Positions 37,073-43,752 of a DNA stretch of 52,984 nucleotides are shown piece after piece. Below the pieces are notes generated by a model. The model had not been told where the DNA came from, searched no databases, and saw only the letters and a program-made list of their open reading frames with translations. The translations under genes were made by a program, and so were the position numbers. Source of the DNA: JAVBLQ01 sp031553435 (lineage in GTDB: Bacteria; Bacteroidota; Bacteroidia; Bacteroidales; Azobacteroidaceae); the NCBI GenBank assembly GCA_031553435.1, contig JAVBLQ010000040.1, forward strand, positions 1-52,984, read 5' to 3'. Position 1 is the first letter of the stretch; the number at the start of each line of letters is the position of its first letter.

Positions 37073-37270
37073 ATGATAATAAAATGTGCTAATTGTAACG
37101 AATTTGTGAAAATACCGGAAAGCATCCTGAAATCAGAAAAGCCTCAGTTCATTTGTCATTTATGCAATAGATGGCAGGAAATAAAAATAGTCAGATTTAT
37201 ACATGAGGAAGAGGGAAAAACAGAAAATAGTAATAATTCAGCCCTGGGATCAGATCAAAATGAAACTTAA
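37073..37270 (+). CDS. Small zinc-ribbon protein
   Basis: 65 residues. Two CxxC knuckles, CANC (residues 5-8) and CHLC (28-31), separated by 19 residues, form a likely zinc ribbon; the C-terminal third is acidic and polar (HEEEGKTENSNNSALGSDQN) and probably disordered. The spacing is like that of short rubredoxin-like or MJ0042-type zinc fingers that recognise a conserved N-terminal motif. No membrane segment. It precedes the HAD gene by 139 bases. Function unknown. Confidence 0.65.
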   Translation: MIIKCANCNEFVKIPESILKSEKPQFICHLCNRWQEIKIVRFIHEEEGKTENSNNSALGSDQNET

Positions 37271-37288
37271 CCTCTTATCAGCCTGGTC

Positions 37289-37319
37289 TTGCCTGTTATT
37301 AAAAAACGGATTATCTTTA
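37289..37319 (+). promoter_or_regulatory. Putative promoter of the HAD phosphatase gene
   Basis: TTG at 37289-37291, exactly 20 bases, then TATCTTTA at 37312-37319 (last base differs from TAnnTTTG). The palindromic repeat copy at 37328-37382 would fall inside the resulting leader. Confidence 0.45.
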
Positions 37320-37327
37320 CGGTATGT

Positions 37328-37382
37328 TGAAATCGATATGAAGGTGAAAGGTGAGGGTCGCTTTTCACCTTCACTGGTCACA
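37328..37382 (+). repeat. Short copy of the GTGAAGG palindromic repeat
   Basis: Starts TGAAATCGATATGAAGGTGA and ends CACCTTCACTGGTCACA. The complement of 41004-41150 begins with the same TGAAATCGATATGAAGGTGA and ends CACCTTCATATTGGTCACA followed by TTTCA. This copy therefore looks like the same element with about 90 central bases deleted. Confidence 0.65.
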
Positions 37383-37409
37383 ATATTCACCCAAATTTTA
37401 AACACAGGC

Positions 37410-38081
37410 ATGAACAATAATTATCAAACAATCATTTTTGATTTAGACGGAACCTTAGTCAACTCTTTAGAAGATATTGCAGATGCAATGAACCGGACTT
37501 TAATCCGTTTCGGATATCCTGCCCATCCATACCAATCATATAAATATTTTGTAGGCAACGGATTGAAAAATCTTGTATATCAAAGTCTTCCTCAGGAAAA
37601 TAAGAACGAAGAAGATGTGATTCTTTGCTTACAGGTTATGATGGAAGAATATGGAAGATCGTATGCCGAAAAAACAAAACTATATGAAGGCATTGCCGAT
37701 TTATTGGATTATTTGACTCAGAAAAAAATCAAAATGGCCGTGTTATCCAATAAAGCGGATGTGTTAACTCAAAAAATTGCCAGTAAATTATTAAAAAACT
37801 GGTCCTTTGAAATAATTTTGGGAGCCAGCAAACAATTTCCTCACAAACCGGATCCGGAAGCTGCATTATTCATTGCTTCAAAAATGAATGCTTTACCGGA
37901 AAATATCCTTTACCTGGGCGATTCCAATGTGGATATGAAAACAGCCAATGCCGCCGGAATGTTCCCAATCGGAGCGGCATGGGGATTCCGCACAAGAGAG
38001 GAACTTTTTGAAAACGGCGCAAAAATCGTGATCGACAGGCCGCAGGAATTAATTGACATTAAATCTTATTCCCACAGATAA
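37410..38081 (+). CDS. gph: HAD-family hydrolase, phosphoglycolate phosphatase-like
   Basis: 223 residues from ATG 37410 (MNNNYQTIIFDLDGT). The frame runs 69 codons further upstream but crosses the promoter and repeat. HAD motif I FDLDGTLVNS (Asp11, Asp13), motif II VLSNKAD, motif III Lys in PHKPDPEA and motif IV YLGDSNVDM are all present, with an alpha-helical cap between motifs I and II. This is the subgroup that includes Gph, which removes phosphate from 2-phosphoglycolate formed by DNA repair or oxygenation, and also pyrophosphatase PpaX. The exact substrate cannot be read from sequence. The 3' end overlaps the convergent barrel-protein gene by 33 bases. Confidence 0.88.
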   Translation: MNNNYQTIIFDLDGTLVNSLEDIADAMNRTLIRFGYPAHPYQSYKYFVGNGLKNLVYQSLPQENKNEEDVILCLQVMMEEYGRSYAEKTKLYEGIADLLDYLTQKKIKMAVLSNKADVLTQKIASKLLKNWSFEIILGASKQFPHKPDPEAALFIASKMNALPENILYLGDSNVDMKTANAAGMFPIGAAWGFRTREELFENGAKIVIDRPQELIDIKSYSHR

Positions 38082-38897
38082 GTCTATTCTGGAGAGACTT
38101 TCTCTTTGTTTGTCGGGCAAAGTCATTTTTTGAGAATGACCGGATTTCTCTAATGTATAGTCGGAAAAAGAACCTCCAATCAACGAAACCTGAAATCCAA
38201 CAGCTAAATTCTTCGATATCCCTATGTCATAACCAAGATCCATTACCATGCCAAATGTATCACTTGTTATTGTTCCGTTCTCATTATTTACAAAACCGTC
38301 ATCTTTATATCTCAGATATCCTAAAGCTAAATTCAGGATAACCGCATTTTTTTTCGAATTATTAAAAAAACGAGTAGCAAATTCAGGTCCTATAAACATT
38401 GTAGAAGTATTTTCTTTAGAATACCCAAAATTCGTCTGTCCTTCGGTTGATGCTTTAAACAATAAATATTTAAATCCGGCGCCATAATAATCATTAAAAT
38501 AATAACAGGCATCTGCTCCAATCTGAAATCCGGATCTAAGCCCATTGTAATAGTTTTTGTATGAAGTTGCCTCTTCAGCAAGATCTGCAGTACGATATCC
38601 CCACCCTCCGGAAAGAGCAAACCTCAAAGGGTTATGTGTCTTTTGTCGAATTTCGAGAACTTCATTTTCAGACACCTCCGGTTGAGAATAAAAATTATAT
38701 TTATAATCGGTTACTTTATTTCTCTCTATTAAAGTACTCCTTACTTCATTCTTGTGCTTAAATGTGAAATAAATATAATCTTTATTTTCTTTTGTTATTT
38801 TACAATTCAAAGAGTCGCCATTGGTTATAAGTAAATCTTGGGCATTTGTATGAATAAATAGCGACAAACAAAAGCAAAACAATATCAGTTTCTTCAT
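38049..38897 (-). CDS. Outer-membrane beta-barrel-like protein
   Basis: 282 residues with a signal peptide (ending HTNAQDLL). Residues about 20-70 form a small beta domain (LLITNGDSLNCKITKENKDY) seen at the N-terminus of several Bacteroidota envelope proteins. The rest alternates short amphipathic strands rich in aromatic residues and Gly (RFALSGGWGYRTADL, FLRYK-like segments) and ends SVGIRFNVN, consistent with an 8-10 strand barrel. No enzyme motif. Its start overlaps the stop of the upstream lipoprotein gene by 4 bases, so the two are co-translated. Function unknown. Confidence 0.72.
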   Translation of the reverse strand: MKKLILFCFCLSLFIHTNAQDLLITNGDSLNCKITKENKDYIYFTFKHKNEVRSTLIERNKVTDYKYNFYSQPEVSENEVLEIRQKTHNPLRFALSGGWGYRTADLAEEATSYKNYYNGLRSGFQIGADACYYFNDYYGAGFKYLLFKASTEGQTNFGYSKENTSTMFIGPEFATRFFNNSKKNAVILNLALGYLRYKDDGFVNNENGTITSDTFGMVMDLGYDIGISKNLAVGFQVSLIGGSFSDYTLEKSGHSQKMTLPDKQRESLSRIDLSVGIRFNVN

Positions 38898-39631
38898 TTT
38901 TTTTGTTTATTTCTTGTTAATGTTGATTGAAACTCAGCTTTCGCGGCAGTAGCGTTTAATACGCTGATAGTAGGCCGCCCTACAACAATACCCATTGAGA
39001 TTCCACACCGGATATAATATTCTTTTCCGAATTCTATTTTAATGGGAACTTCAGTCTTGGTTTCGGTTTTAGCCCAAAGGGTATTCATACCGTCTTTTGT
39101 GATTGTAATTGTTTCTGCAGTATTATTTTTCATTTTACAAATGGTCGAATCGCCCAAATGAAGATCATAATTAACTAATAAACCACTGCCACCCATTCTA
39201 TATACATGAAGTAATGCATAATTTTTCCCCTCAATGGAAGACCCCCGAAGACCTGCAATGAAAGAAGAATCCGGCTCGGCAGTAATAAGAATTTTTGCTG
39301 TGATTCGATGACAACTACTCCATAAATCCGGAGTTTTATGCTCTGTGATCAGAAGAGAATTTCCGCCTGCTTTACGGGCTTCTTCTTTTGCTTTTGCAAT
39401 TACTACATCATAATCACATTTAGTTGTAAAACCGGAATCACCGACTTTTACTGTTCCTAATTCTTCAATAACAGATGGCATTTCTTCTCCCATACCATAC
39501 ACAAGTACCTCTTTATCATAGGAAAGAGCCTGATATTTATTTGCAGAATCAAGTTTTGTACTCAACTTGGGAGAACAAGATAACAGTAAAATAAAAATCA
39601 AAAAAGTTGTAACTAATCCGATATTTTTCAT
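38894..39631 (-). CDS. Lipoprotein with DUF2846-like C-terminal domain
   Basis: 245 residues, lipobox ILLLSC (Cys19). Residues about 40-115 form a domain with VIEELGTVKVGDSGFTTKCD, a conserved AKEEARKAGGNSLLI helix and TPDLWSSCHRITAKI, like proteins that sense or scavenge at the envelope. Residues about 135-215 (ALLHVYRMGGSGLLVNYDLH, then GKEYYIRCGI) resemble the DUF2846 beta domain. It is the first gene of a pair with the barrel protein (4-base ATGA overlap) and probably works with it in the outer membrane. The function is not known. Confidence 0.7.
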   Translation of the reverse strand: MKNIGLVTTFLIFILLLSCSPKLSTKLDSANKYQALSYDKEVLVYGMGEEMPSVIEELGTVKVGDSGFTTKCDYDVVIAKAKEEARKAGGNSLLITEHKTPDLWSSCHRITAKILITAEPDSSFIAGLRGSSIEGKNYALLHVYRMGGSGLLVNYDLHLGDSTICKMKNNTAETITITKDGMNTLWAKTETKTEVPIKIEFGKEYYIRCGISMGIVVGRPTISVLNATAAKAEFQSTLTRNKQKK

Positions 39632-39652
39632 AATAGAAATTTAAAATATTTG

Positions 39653-39682
39653 CAAATATATATATTATTTAACAGTGCACAA
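39653..39682 (-). promoter_or_regulatory. Promoter of the lipoprotein/barrel operon
   Basis: Minus strand GTTG with TTG at 39680-39682, 19 bases, then TATATTTG at 39653-39660. Both boxes fit; the ATG at 39631 lies about 15-20 bases past the predicted start. Confidence 0.6.
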
Positions 39683-39760
39683 CAAACAGGAGACAAAACT
39701 GTTTATATTTTTCAAATATTTTATAGTAATTTCGTTCCTGAATTTTCAATAATTTTCCTG

Positions 39761-40345
39761 ATGATGAACAACATTGATCCTGAAATTATAATTGAGATAG
39801 TAGGAGCAACCCTCGCTTTGGTCTATTTAATATTGGAAGTCAGACAAAAGTGGACGATGTGGGTTGTCGGCATTATTAGCTCTCTTTTCTACGTCTATAT
39901 TTGTTATCATGCTAAATTATATGCCCTTACAGGATTAAACAGTTGTTATGTCATCATGTCTTCATATGGTTTATATTGCTGGAGGTTCTCTAAAGATTCA
40001 GCCAATCAGGAACTCAAAATACAGAGGATTAATCAAAAGCTGATTTTACTATTGGCAGGTATTTCGTTGGTATTGTTTATCATATTATCTTTCTGTTTAA
40101 ACCATTTCACAGATTCGACTGTTCCCTATGCTGATGCCGGAGTTGCAGCACTAAGCATTGTAGCAACCTGGCTGGCGGCCCGCAAGATTATTGAACATTG
40201 GCTGATCTGGATATTGGTGAACTATTTTTCTATTGGATTATATTTATATACAAAACTTTATCCGACAGCAATTTTATTTTTGATTTATGGAACAATGTCG
40301 ATTGTGGGTTGGTTTAGTTGGAAAAAAATGATGGAAAAACAATGA
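39761..40345 (+). CDS. pnuT: PnuC-family vitamin transporter, probably thiamine (PnuT)
   Basis: 194 residues from the first of two adjacent ATGs at 39761; the frame is open further upstream but overlaps the divergent promoter. Seven membrane segments, with the family features IIEIVGATLALVYLILEVRQ, TMWVVGIISSLFYVYI and SSYGLYCWRFSK. PnuC proteins carry uncharged vitamins by facilitated diffusion and rely on a kinase to trap them. Because the next gene (overlap ATGA) is thiamine pyrophosphokinase, the cargo is most likely thiamine, as proposed for PnuT in Bacteroidota, rather than nicotinamide riboside. No TPP riboswitch was recognised upstream. Confidence 0.82.
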   Translation: MMNNIDPEIIIEIVGATLALVYLILEVRQKWTMWVVGIISSLFYVYICYHAKLYALTGLNSCYVIMSSYGLYCWRFSKDSANQELKIQRINQKLILLLAGISLVLFIILSFCLNHFTDSTVPYADAGVAALSIVATWLAARKIIEHWLIWILVNYFSIGLYLYTKLYPTAILFLIYGTMSIVGWFSWKKMMEKQ

Positions 40346-40986
40346 AAAAAATCCCCTTTATACAAAATTTCCGGACAATAATCCTGGCAAACGGACTCTT
40401 CCCTTCTCACCAGATTCCTTTATCATTTATCAAAAACGCCGAAAGAATTATTTGTTGTGACGGAGCAACAGAATCACTGATTGAATCCGGAAGAGAACCG
40501 GATTATATTGTCGGCGATCTGGATAGTTTATCCTCCGGTTTACATAAAAAATACTGCGATCGTATATTTCATAACCCTGATCAGGAAACGAATGACTTAA
40601 CCAAAGCCATTCATTTTTGTATCGAAAGAAACTGGAAAGAAATTACCATCCTGGGAGCAACCGGAAAACGCGAAGCTCATAGCTTGGGAAATATATCCCT
40701 ACTTATCGATTATCAAAAACAAATTGATGTTCAAATGATTACAGATTCCGGTGTATTTATTGCGATTTTTCGAACCGGCCATCTGGAAAGTACTGCAGGA
40801 CAACAAATCTCTTTATTCAGCCTCAATCCAAATACATTGTTTACAACATCCGGTCTTAAATATCCATTGAACAAAAGACCGTTGACTTCCTGGTGGCAAG
40901 GAACATTGAATGAAGCTTTATCCGACAGTTTTACTATCGAATTCGAACAAGGGAAACTACTTATATTCCGGGAATTTTCATTATAA
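40342..40986 (+). CDS. thiN: Thiamine pyrophosphokinase
   Basis: 214 residues from ATG 40342, which overlaps the transporter stop as ATGA. Motifs of the family are complete: CCDGATESLIESG, DYIVGDLDSLS, the Mg/ATP segment NPDQETNDLTKA, and GATGKREAHSLGN (usually GATGGRxDH; here Lys-Arg-Glu-Ala-His). The C-terminal beta domain has GLKYPLNKRP and a final SDSFTIEFEQGKLLIF that form the thiamine site. It transfers pyrophosphate from ATP to thiamine in the cytoplasm, giving the coenzyme TPP and trapping thiamine brought in by the neighbour. The changed DH to AH in the third motif is a mild departure. Confidence 0.9.
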   Translation: MKKIPFIQNFRTIILANGLFPSHQIPLSFIKNAERIICCDGATESLIESGREPDYIVGDLDSLSSGLHKKYCDRIFHNPDQETNDLTKAIHFCIERNWKEITILGATGKREAHSLGNISLLIDYQKQIDVQMITDSGVFIAIFRTGHLESTAGQQISLFSLNPNTLFTTSGLKYPLNKRPLTSWWQGTLNEALSDSFTIEFEQGKLLIFREFSL

Positions 40987-41003
40987 AAAGCTGGTTGAAT
41001 GGC

Positions 41004-41150
41004 TGAAATGTGACCAATATGAAGGTGAAGGGTGAAGGTCGCTTCGCTCATTGTGAACTCGTTTCACTCGTTGTGAAGAGGCGACAAACACAATTCACCT
41101 TACACAAGGGAGCGAAGCGACCTTCACCCTTCACCTTCATATCGATTTCA
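41004..41150. repeat. Palindromic intergenic element with 33-base perfect arms
   Basis: Arms 41017-41049 and 41110-41142 are exact inverted copies (ATATGAAGGTGAAGGGTGAA followed by GGTCGCTTCGCTC) around a 60-base loop. Outside them the inverted similarity goes on: TGAAATGTGACCA on the left against TGAAATCG on the right, giving an element of 147 bases. It follows the thiamine operon and may form a strong hairpin. Related copies are at 37328-37382 and, partly, 26537-26583. Confidence 0.85.
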
Positions 41151-41346
41151 TTTTAAAGATTTAATCAGCCTCCTGCTGTGTCATTTTCTGCAACTCTTCA
41201 TGTTTTTTTTCGGAAACAGACAATTATCGAAGACATTCTTAATGATTGTGAATAATTTTGAAATATTTTTCCTGTTTTCAACAAACAAATCATTTATTCG
41301 ACAATAGAAAGTAGAAAATTTGGCTCACAGATTGCCCGGCAGGCTT

Positions 41347-41354
41347 TATTTTTG
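41347..41354 (+). promoter_or_regulatory. Orphan -7 box facing the helix-turn-helix genes
   Basis: TATTTTTG, exact consensus, on the plus strand with no plus-strand gene downstream except a nine-codon frame at 41419-41448. A TTTG at 41319-41322 is 24 bases away, a little too far. It would drive transcription antisense to the downstream helix-turn-helix gene. Confidence 0.35.
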
Positions 41355-41436
41355 TACACGATTGAATTAATACAATAACCTATTTGTTGCCAAATCCCTT
41401 ACTAAATTCCTTAAAATCATGAAAAATTTTACGTTT

Positions 41437-42387
41437 TCAATTTTTTAAAAACTTTCCCCGTTGTTTATTAAAAAATGCCAGACGTTGCGCTTCTCCACAT
41501 TGAGTAATCGAAGTTGAATATTTGATCAGGGATTCTATCCAGATTTTATGGTCTCTTGCAACCCGGCTATTCTGACATGAAAGAAAATTCAAACCATATG
41601 CCCCCACGCCGCAAGCCTCAAAACCGTTACCAAATATATAATGATATGAGGTGTCAAAATAAGTATCGGTTATATAAATCGAAACTTTAGCGCCATTTTT
41701 ATACGCACCTCTCATTGCAACATCTTCAATATCATCAATAATCATAAGCATTTGTTGCTTCAGGATCTCAACATCATTTTTCGACAACAATTTAATCATA
41801 TGAAAATAATCGATATCTTTTGCCACGGCTGTAAACAAAAAATCATTTAAAATATGGGTTGTCGAAACTTGTGTAGTGGCATCTATAAACGGCTGATATA
41901 AGTTTTCTAATTTAGGAGGAATGGCTACACTGGATAAAGACATATATTTTGTCCCGTTTTGTACCAGATGTATCCACCGGAATAAAGTAAATCTGGTAAA
42001 TTCCTTATACTTAAAATAAAATGTAGGTGCAAATACTTTTCCCACAATATAGCTATAAGAAAGAGGATCGTTTTTCACAAAAATATACGACTTGGCGATA
42101 TCTTCCATAGTCTGATAATATTTTTCCATAGTTGTGTTTGTATACGGCAAAATATGAAAGGCATATTTGTCTTCCCGATTTATTTCGATCAGGTTATCTA
42201 TTGAAACTTCTAATTTTTTTGCCAGAATAACAGCCTCGTCCAGAGTTAATTGTATTTCTCCTCTCAATCGACGATATGCACCTTCCCTACTCAGTGAAAA
42301 TAAATCCGTCAATGTATCTACAGGATTTTCATCTTCCTGCGAGCGGGACCGTAGGATGGAGATTAATTCTTCATGTACACTTCTCAT
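41437..42387 (-). CDS. Helix-turn-helix protein, paralog B of a tandem pair
   Basis: 316 residues. The N-terminus is a helix-turn-helix of XRE/BetR type (SVHEELISILRSRSQ, then SLSREGAYRRLRGEIQLTLD and VILAKKLEVSIDNLIEI). The rest, about residues 75-316, is a helical domain of unknown function with paired aromatic segments (YYQTMEDIAKSYIFVKNDPL, YFKYKEFTRFTLFRWIH) and a conserved YITDTYFDTSYHYIFG. It lies 7 bases behind a similar gene of the same strand and shares its layout throughout. It is probably a DNA-binding regulator with a ligand- or partner-binding C-terminus. Target and signal are unknown. Confidence 0.75.
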   Translation of the reverse strand: MRSVHEELISILRSRSQEDENPVDTLTDLFSLSREGAYRRLRGEIQLTLDEAVILAKKLEVSIDNLIEINREDKYAFHILPYTNTTMEKYYQTMEDIAKSYIFVKNDPLSYSYIVGKVFAPTFYFKYKEFTRFTLFRWIHLVQNGTKYMSLSSVAIPPKLENLYQPFIDATTQVSTTHILNDFLFTAVAKDIDYFHMIKLLSKNDVEILKQQMLMIIDDIEDVAMRGAYKNGAKVSIYITDTYFDTSYHYIFGNGFEACGVGAYGLNFLSCQNSRVARDHKIWIESLIKYSTSITQCGEAQRLAFFNKQRGKFLKN

Positions 42388-42394
42388 GCCCTGA

Positions 42395-43357
42395 TTAAAA
42401 TGAATTTAAGAGTTCTCTTTGTTGATTAAAAAAAAGGGTTCCTTGTAGTTTCCCACTCCCAGAAATTAGGGTTGAATAGGCAATTAATGAGTCTATCCAT
42501 AATTTTTGATGTTCGCAAATAACAGGATCTATACAACTTAATTGATTAATACCATACAGATAAACAGAAGATGCACTGAAGTTTGTTCCGGACAGATAAC
42601 TATAATTGGCATCAAAATAGGCATTGGATATATATGTCAATGCTTTTTTCCCTGTTGTTAAATACACTCCGTCTTTAGTTGTGTTTTCCACATCATCCAA
42701 CATCGAAAAAAGATCTTCTTTCAGTTTATCGATTTCATGAGGTTTTATCAGGTCTATTGCTGCAAAATATTTCAGGTCATTGATTAATGATAAAATGATA
42801 TCATCTCCGATAATGGAGCAACTATTGACTTCCAATGATTCGGAAAATAATTCTTTCTGAATATCAATAATTTTTTGAGGGATAACAACTTCTTCTAATT
42901 GTTTAGCAGCTCCATAAGTATAAGATGTTTGGTAAAACCACTTGAAAAAGTAATATCGGGACAGAAATTTATATTTAAAACAGAATGGATGCAGGAATGT
43001 ATTACCAGCAAAATAGAATACCGCATTCGGATCTTTTTTTAGCTGCTTATATATAGATAATGAAGATTGCAGCTGGTCATAATATTTCTCAAATGGTTCA
43101 TCGGTAAAAAACTCCTTGATATGAAACATATGATAACCATTTTTGTCAATTCCAACCATTTTGTCTATCGACATAAATAGTTTTTCCGAAATGCGGGAAG
43201 CCTCGGTCAGTGTGAATTGTATCTCCCCTCTTAGTCGTCGATAAGCAGCTTCTTTACTCATGGGGACTAAACTAATAAGAGTATTCACTGCGTTTTCTCC
43301 TTCGGGTGTATGAAGTTTAAGAACTTCAATCAATTTTTCATGAATAGTTTTTTTCAT
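42395..43357 (-). CDS. Helix-turn-helix protein, paralog A of a tandem pair
   Basis: 320 residues with the same plan as its neighbour: N-terminal helix-turn-helix (SLVPMSKEAAYRRLRGEIQF, ASRISEKLFMSIDKMVG) and a C-terminal helical domain with YYDQLQSSLSIYKQLKKDPN, FKYKFLSRYYFFKWFYQ and YISNAYFDANYSYLSG. The shared AYRRLRGEIQ(L/F)TL core suggests a common DNA-binding mode. The two clearly arose by duplication but have diverged a lot, so they may have separate targets. The gene is first in the pair and has a -7 box 59 bases upstream. Confidence 0.76.
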   Translation of the reverse strand: MKKTIHEKLIEVLKLHTPEGENAVNTLISLVPMSKEAAYRRLRGEIQFTLTEASRISEKLFMSIDKMVGIDKNGYHMFHIKEFFTDEPFEKYYDQLQSSLSIYKQLKKDPNAVFYFAGNTFLHPFCFKYKFLSRYYFFKWFYQTSYTYGAAKQLEEVVIPQKIIDIQKELFSESLEVNSCSIIGDDIILSLINDLKYFAAIDLIKPHEIDKLKEDLFSMLDDVENTTKDGVYLTTGKKALTYISNAYFDANYSYLSGTNFSASSVYLYGINQLSCIDPVICEHQKLWIDSLIAYSTLISGSGKLQGTLFFNQQRELLNSF

Positions 43358-43415
43358 AAAAGAAAAAAATCATTGTTTGTGTTTCACAATCACAAGGTAA
43401 ATTCCTAAGAGCCCT

Positions 43416-43423
43416 CAAAGATA
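43416..43423 (-). promoter_or_regulatory. Putative -7 box of the helix-turn-helix pair
   Basis: Minus strand TATCTTTG, exact consensus, 59 bases before the ATG at 43357; no -33 box at normal spacing. Confidence 0.45.
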
Positions 43424-43498
43424 TATCTTTATTTTAAATTAATCGATTAAATAAAATTATGTTTTTATTATATAAACGAATTGAGGATAAAAAAGTTG

Positions 43499-43523
43499 AG
43501 GCAGGAGTAAATTACCCCTGCCT
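43499..43523 (-). terminator. Terminator-like hairpin with no obvious gene upstream of it
   Basis: Stem of 12 bases with one mismatch (AGGCAGG GTAA / TTAC CCTGCCT) and a one-base loop at the DNA level. On the minus strand it is followed after four bases by six T. It would end a minus-strand transcript starting somewhere between 43524 and 43750, where there is no supported gene. Confidence 0.4.
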
Positions 43524-43732
43524 GTCCGAAGTTTAATATAATCTCTAAACAGCACACCATGTTTATCCTGAACAATGGTAAAGGCATAGAATTGTTGAAC
43601 GCTGATAAATTTTAATGAATGTCGGATAATACGCCCAAGCATCATGCTTCTATTTAAATTAATTTTGATGATGTACTTAGAAAATTATCTAACGTTTTCA
43701 TTGCAAAATCATTCAGGTTATTTACTTTTGCA

Positions 43733-43740
43733 AAATAGTA
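43733..43740 (+). promoter_or_regulatory. Putative -7 box of the YitT-family gene
   Basis: TACTTTTG, exact consensus, ending 12 bases before the ATG at 43753, so the leader would be under 10 bases. No -33 box at the usual spacing. Confidence 0.4.
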
Positions 43741-43752
43741 AATATTTTCCTG

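Larger units (their letters stand above)
40987..41436. other. Intergenic stretch with a palindromic repeat and an orphan promoter
   Basis: 450 bases. It holds the palindromic element 41004-41150, then A/T-rich DNA, a plus-strand TATTTTTG box at 41347-41354, and at 41419 an ATG followed by only nine codons (MKNFTFSIF) and a stop. I see no other gene. Confidence 0.6.
43358..43752. other. Intergenic stretch between the helix-turn-helix pair and yitT-like gene
   Basis: 395 bases. It has the -7 box of the helix-turn-helix pair (43416-43423), a palindrome AGGCAGG...CCTGCCT at 43499-43523 followed on the minus strand by TCAACTTTTTT, and the -7 box of the yitT-like gene (43733-43740). A 62-codon minus frame crosses the palindrome but shows no protein-like features. 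Confidence 0.55.

Noticed and set aside
37203..37409. An upstream start for the HAD phosphatase, 69 codons earlier
   Set aside because: These codons cross a likely promoter and a palindromic repeat, overlap the zinc-ribbon gene, and precede the usual start of the family by far.
39632..39760. Possible TPP riboswitch upstream of the thiamine transporter gene
   Set aside because: The expected CTGAGA and the ACCTGATCTGGATAATGCC-like blocks are missing; the stretch is short and A/T-rich.
43457..43645. A 62-codon minus-strand gene between the helix-turn-helix pair and the YitT-like gene
   Set aside because: The frame passes through a terminator-like hairpin and has no protein-like features; an RNA gene is a better guess.
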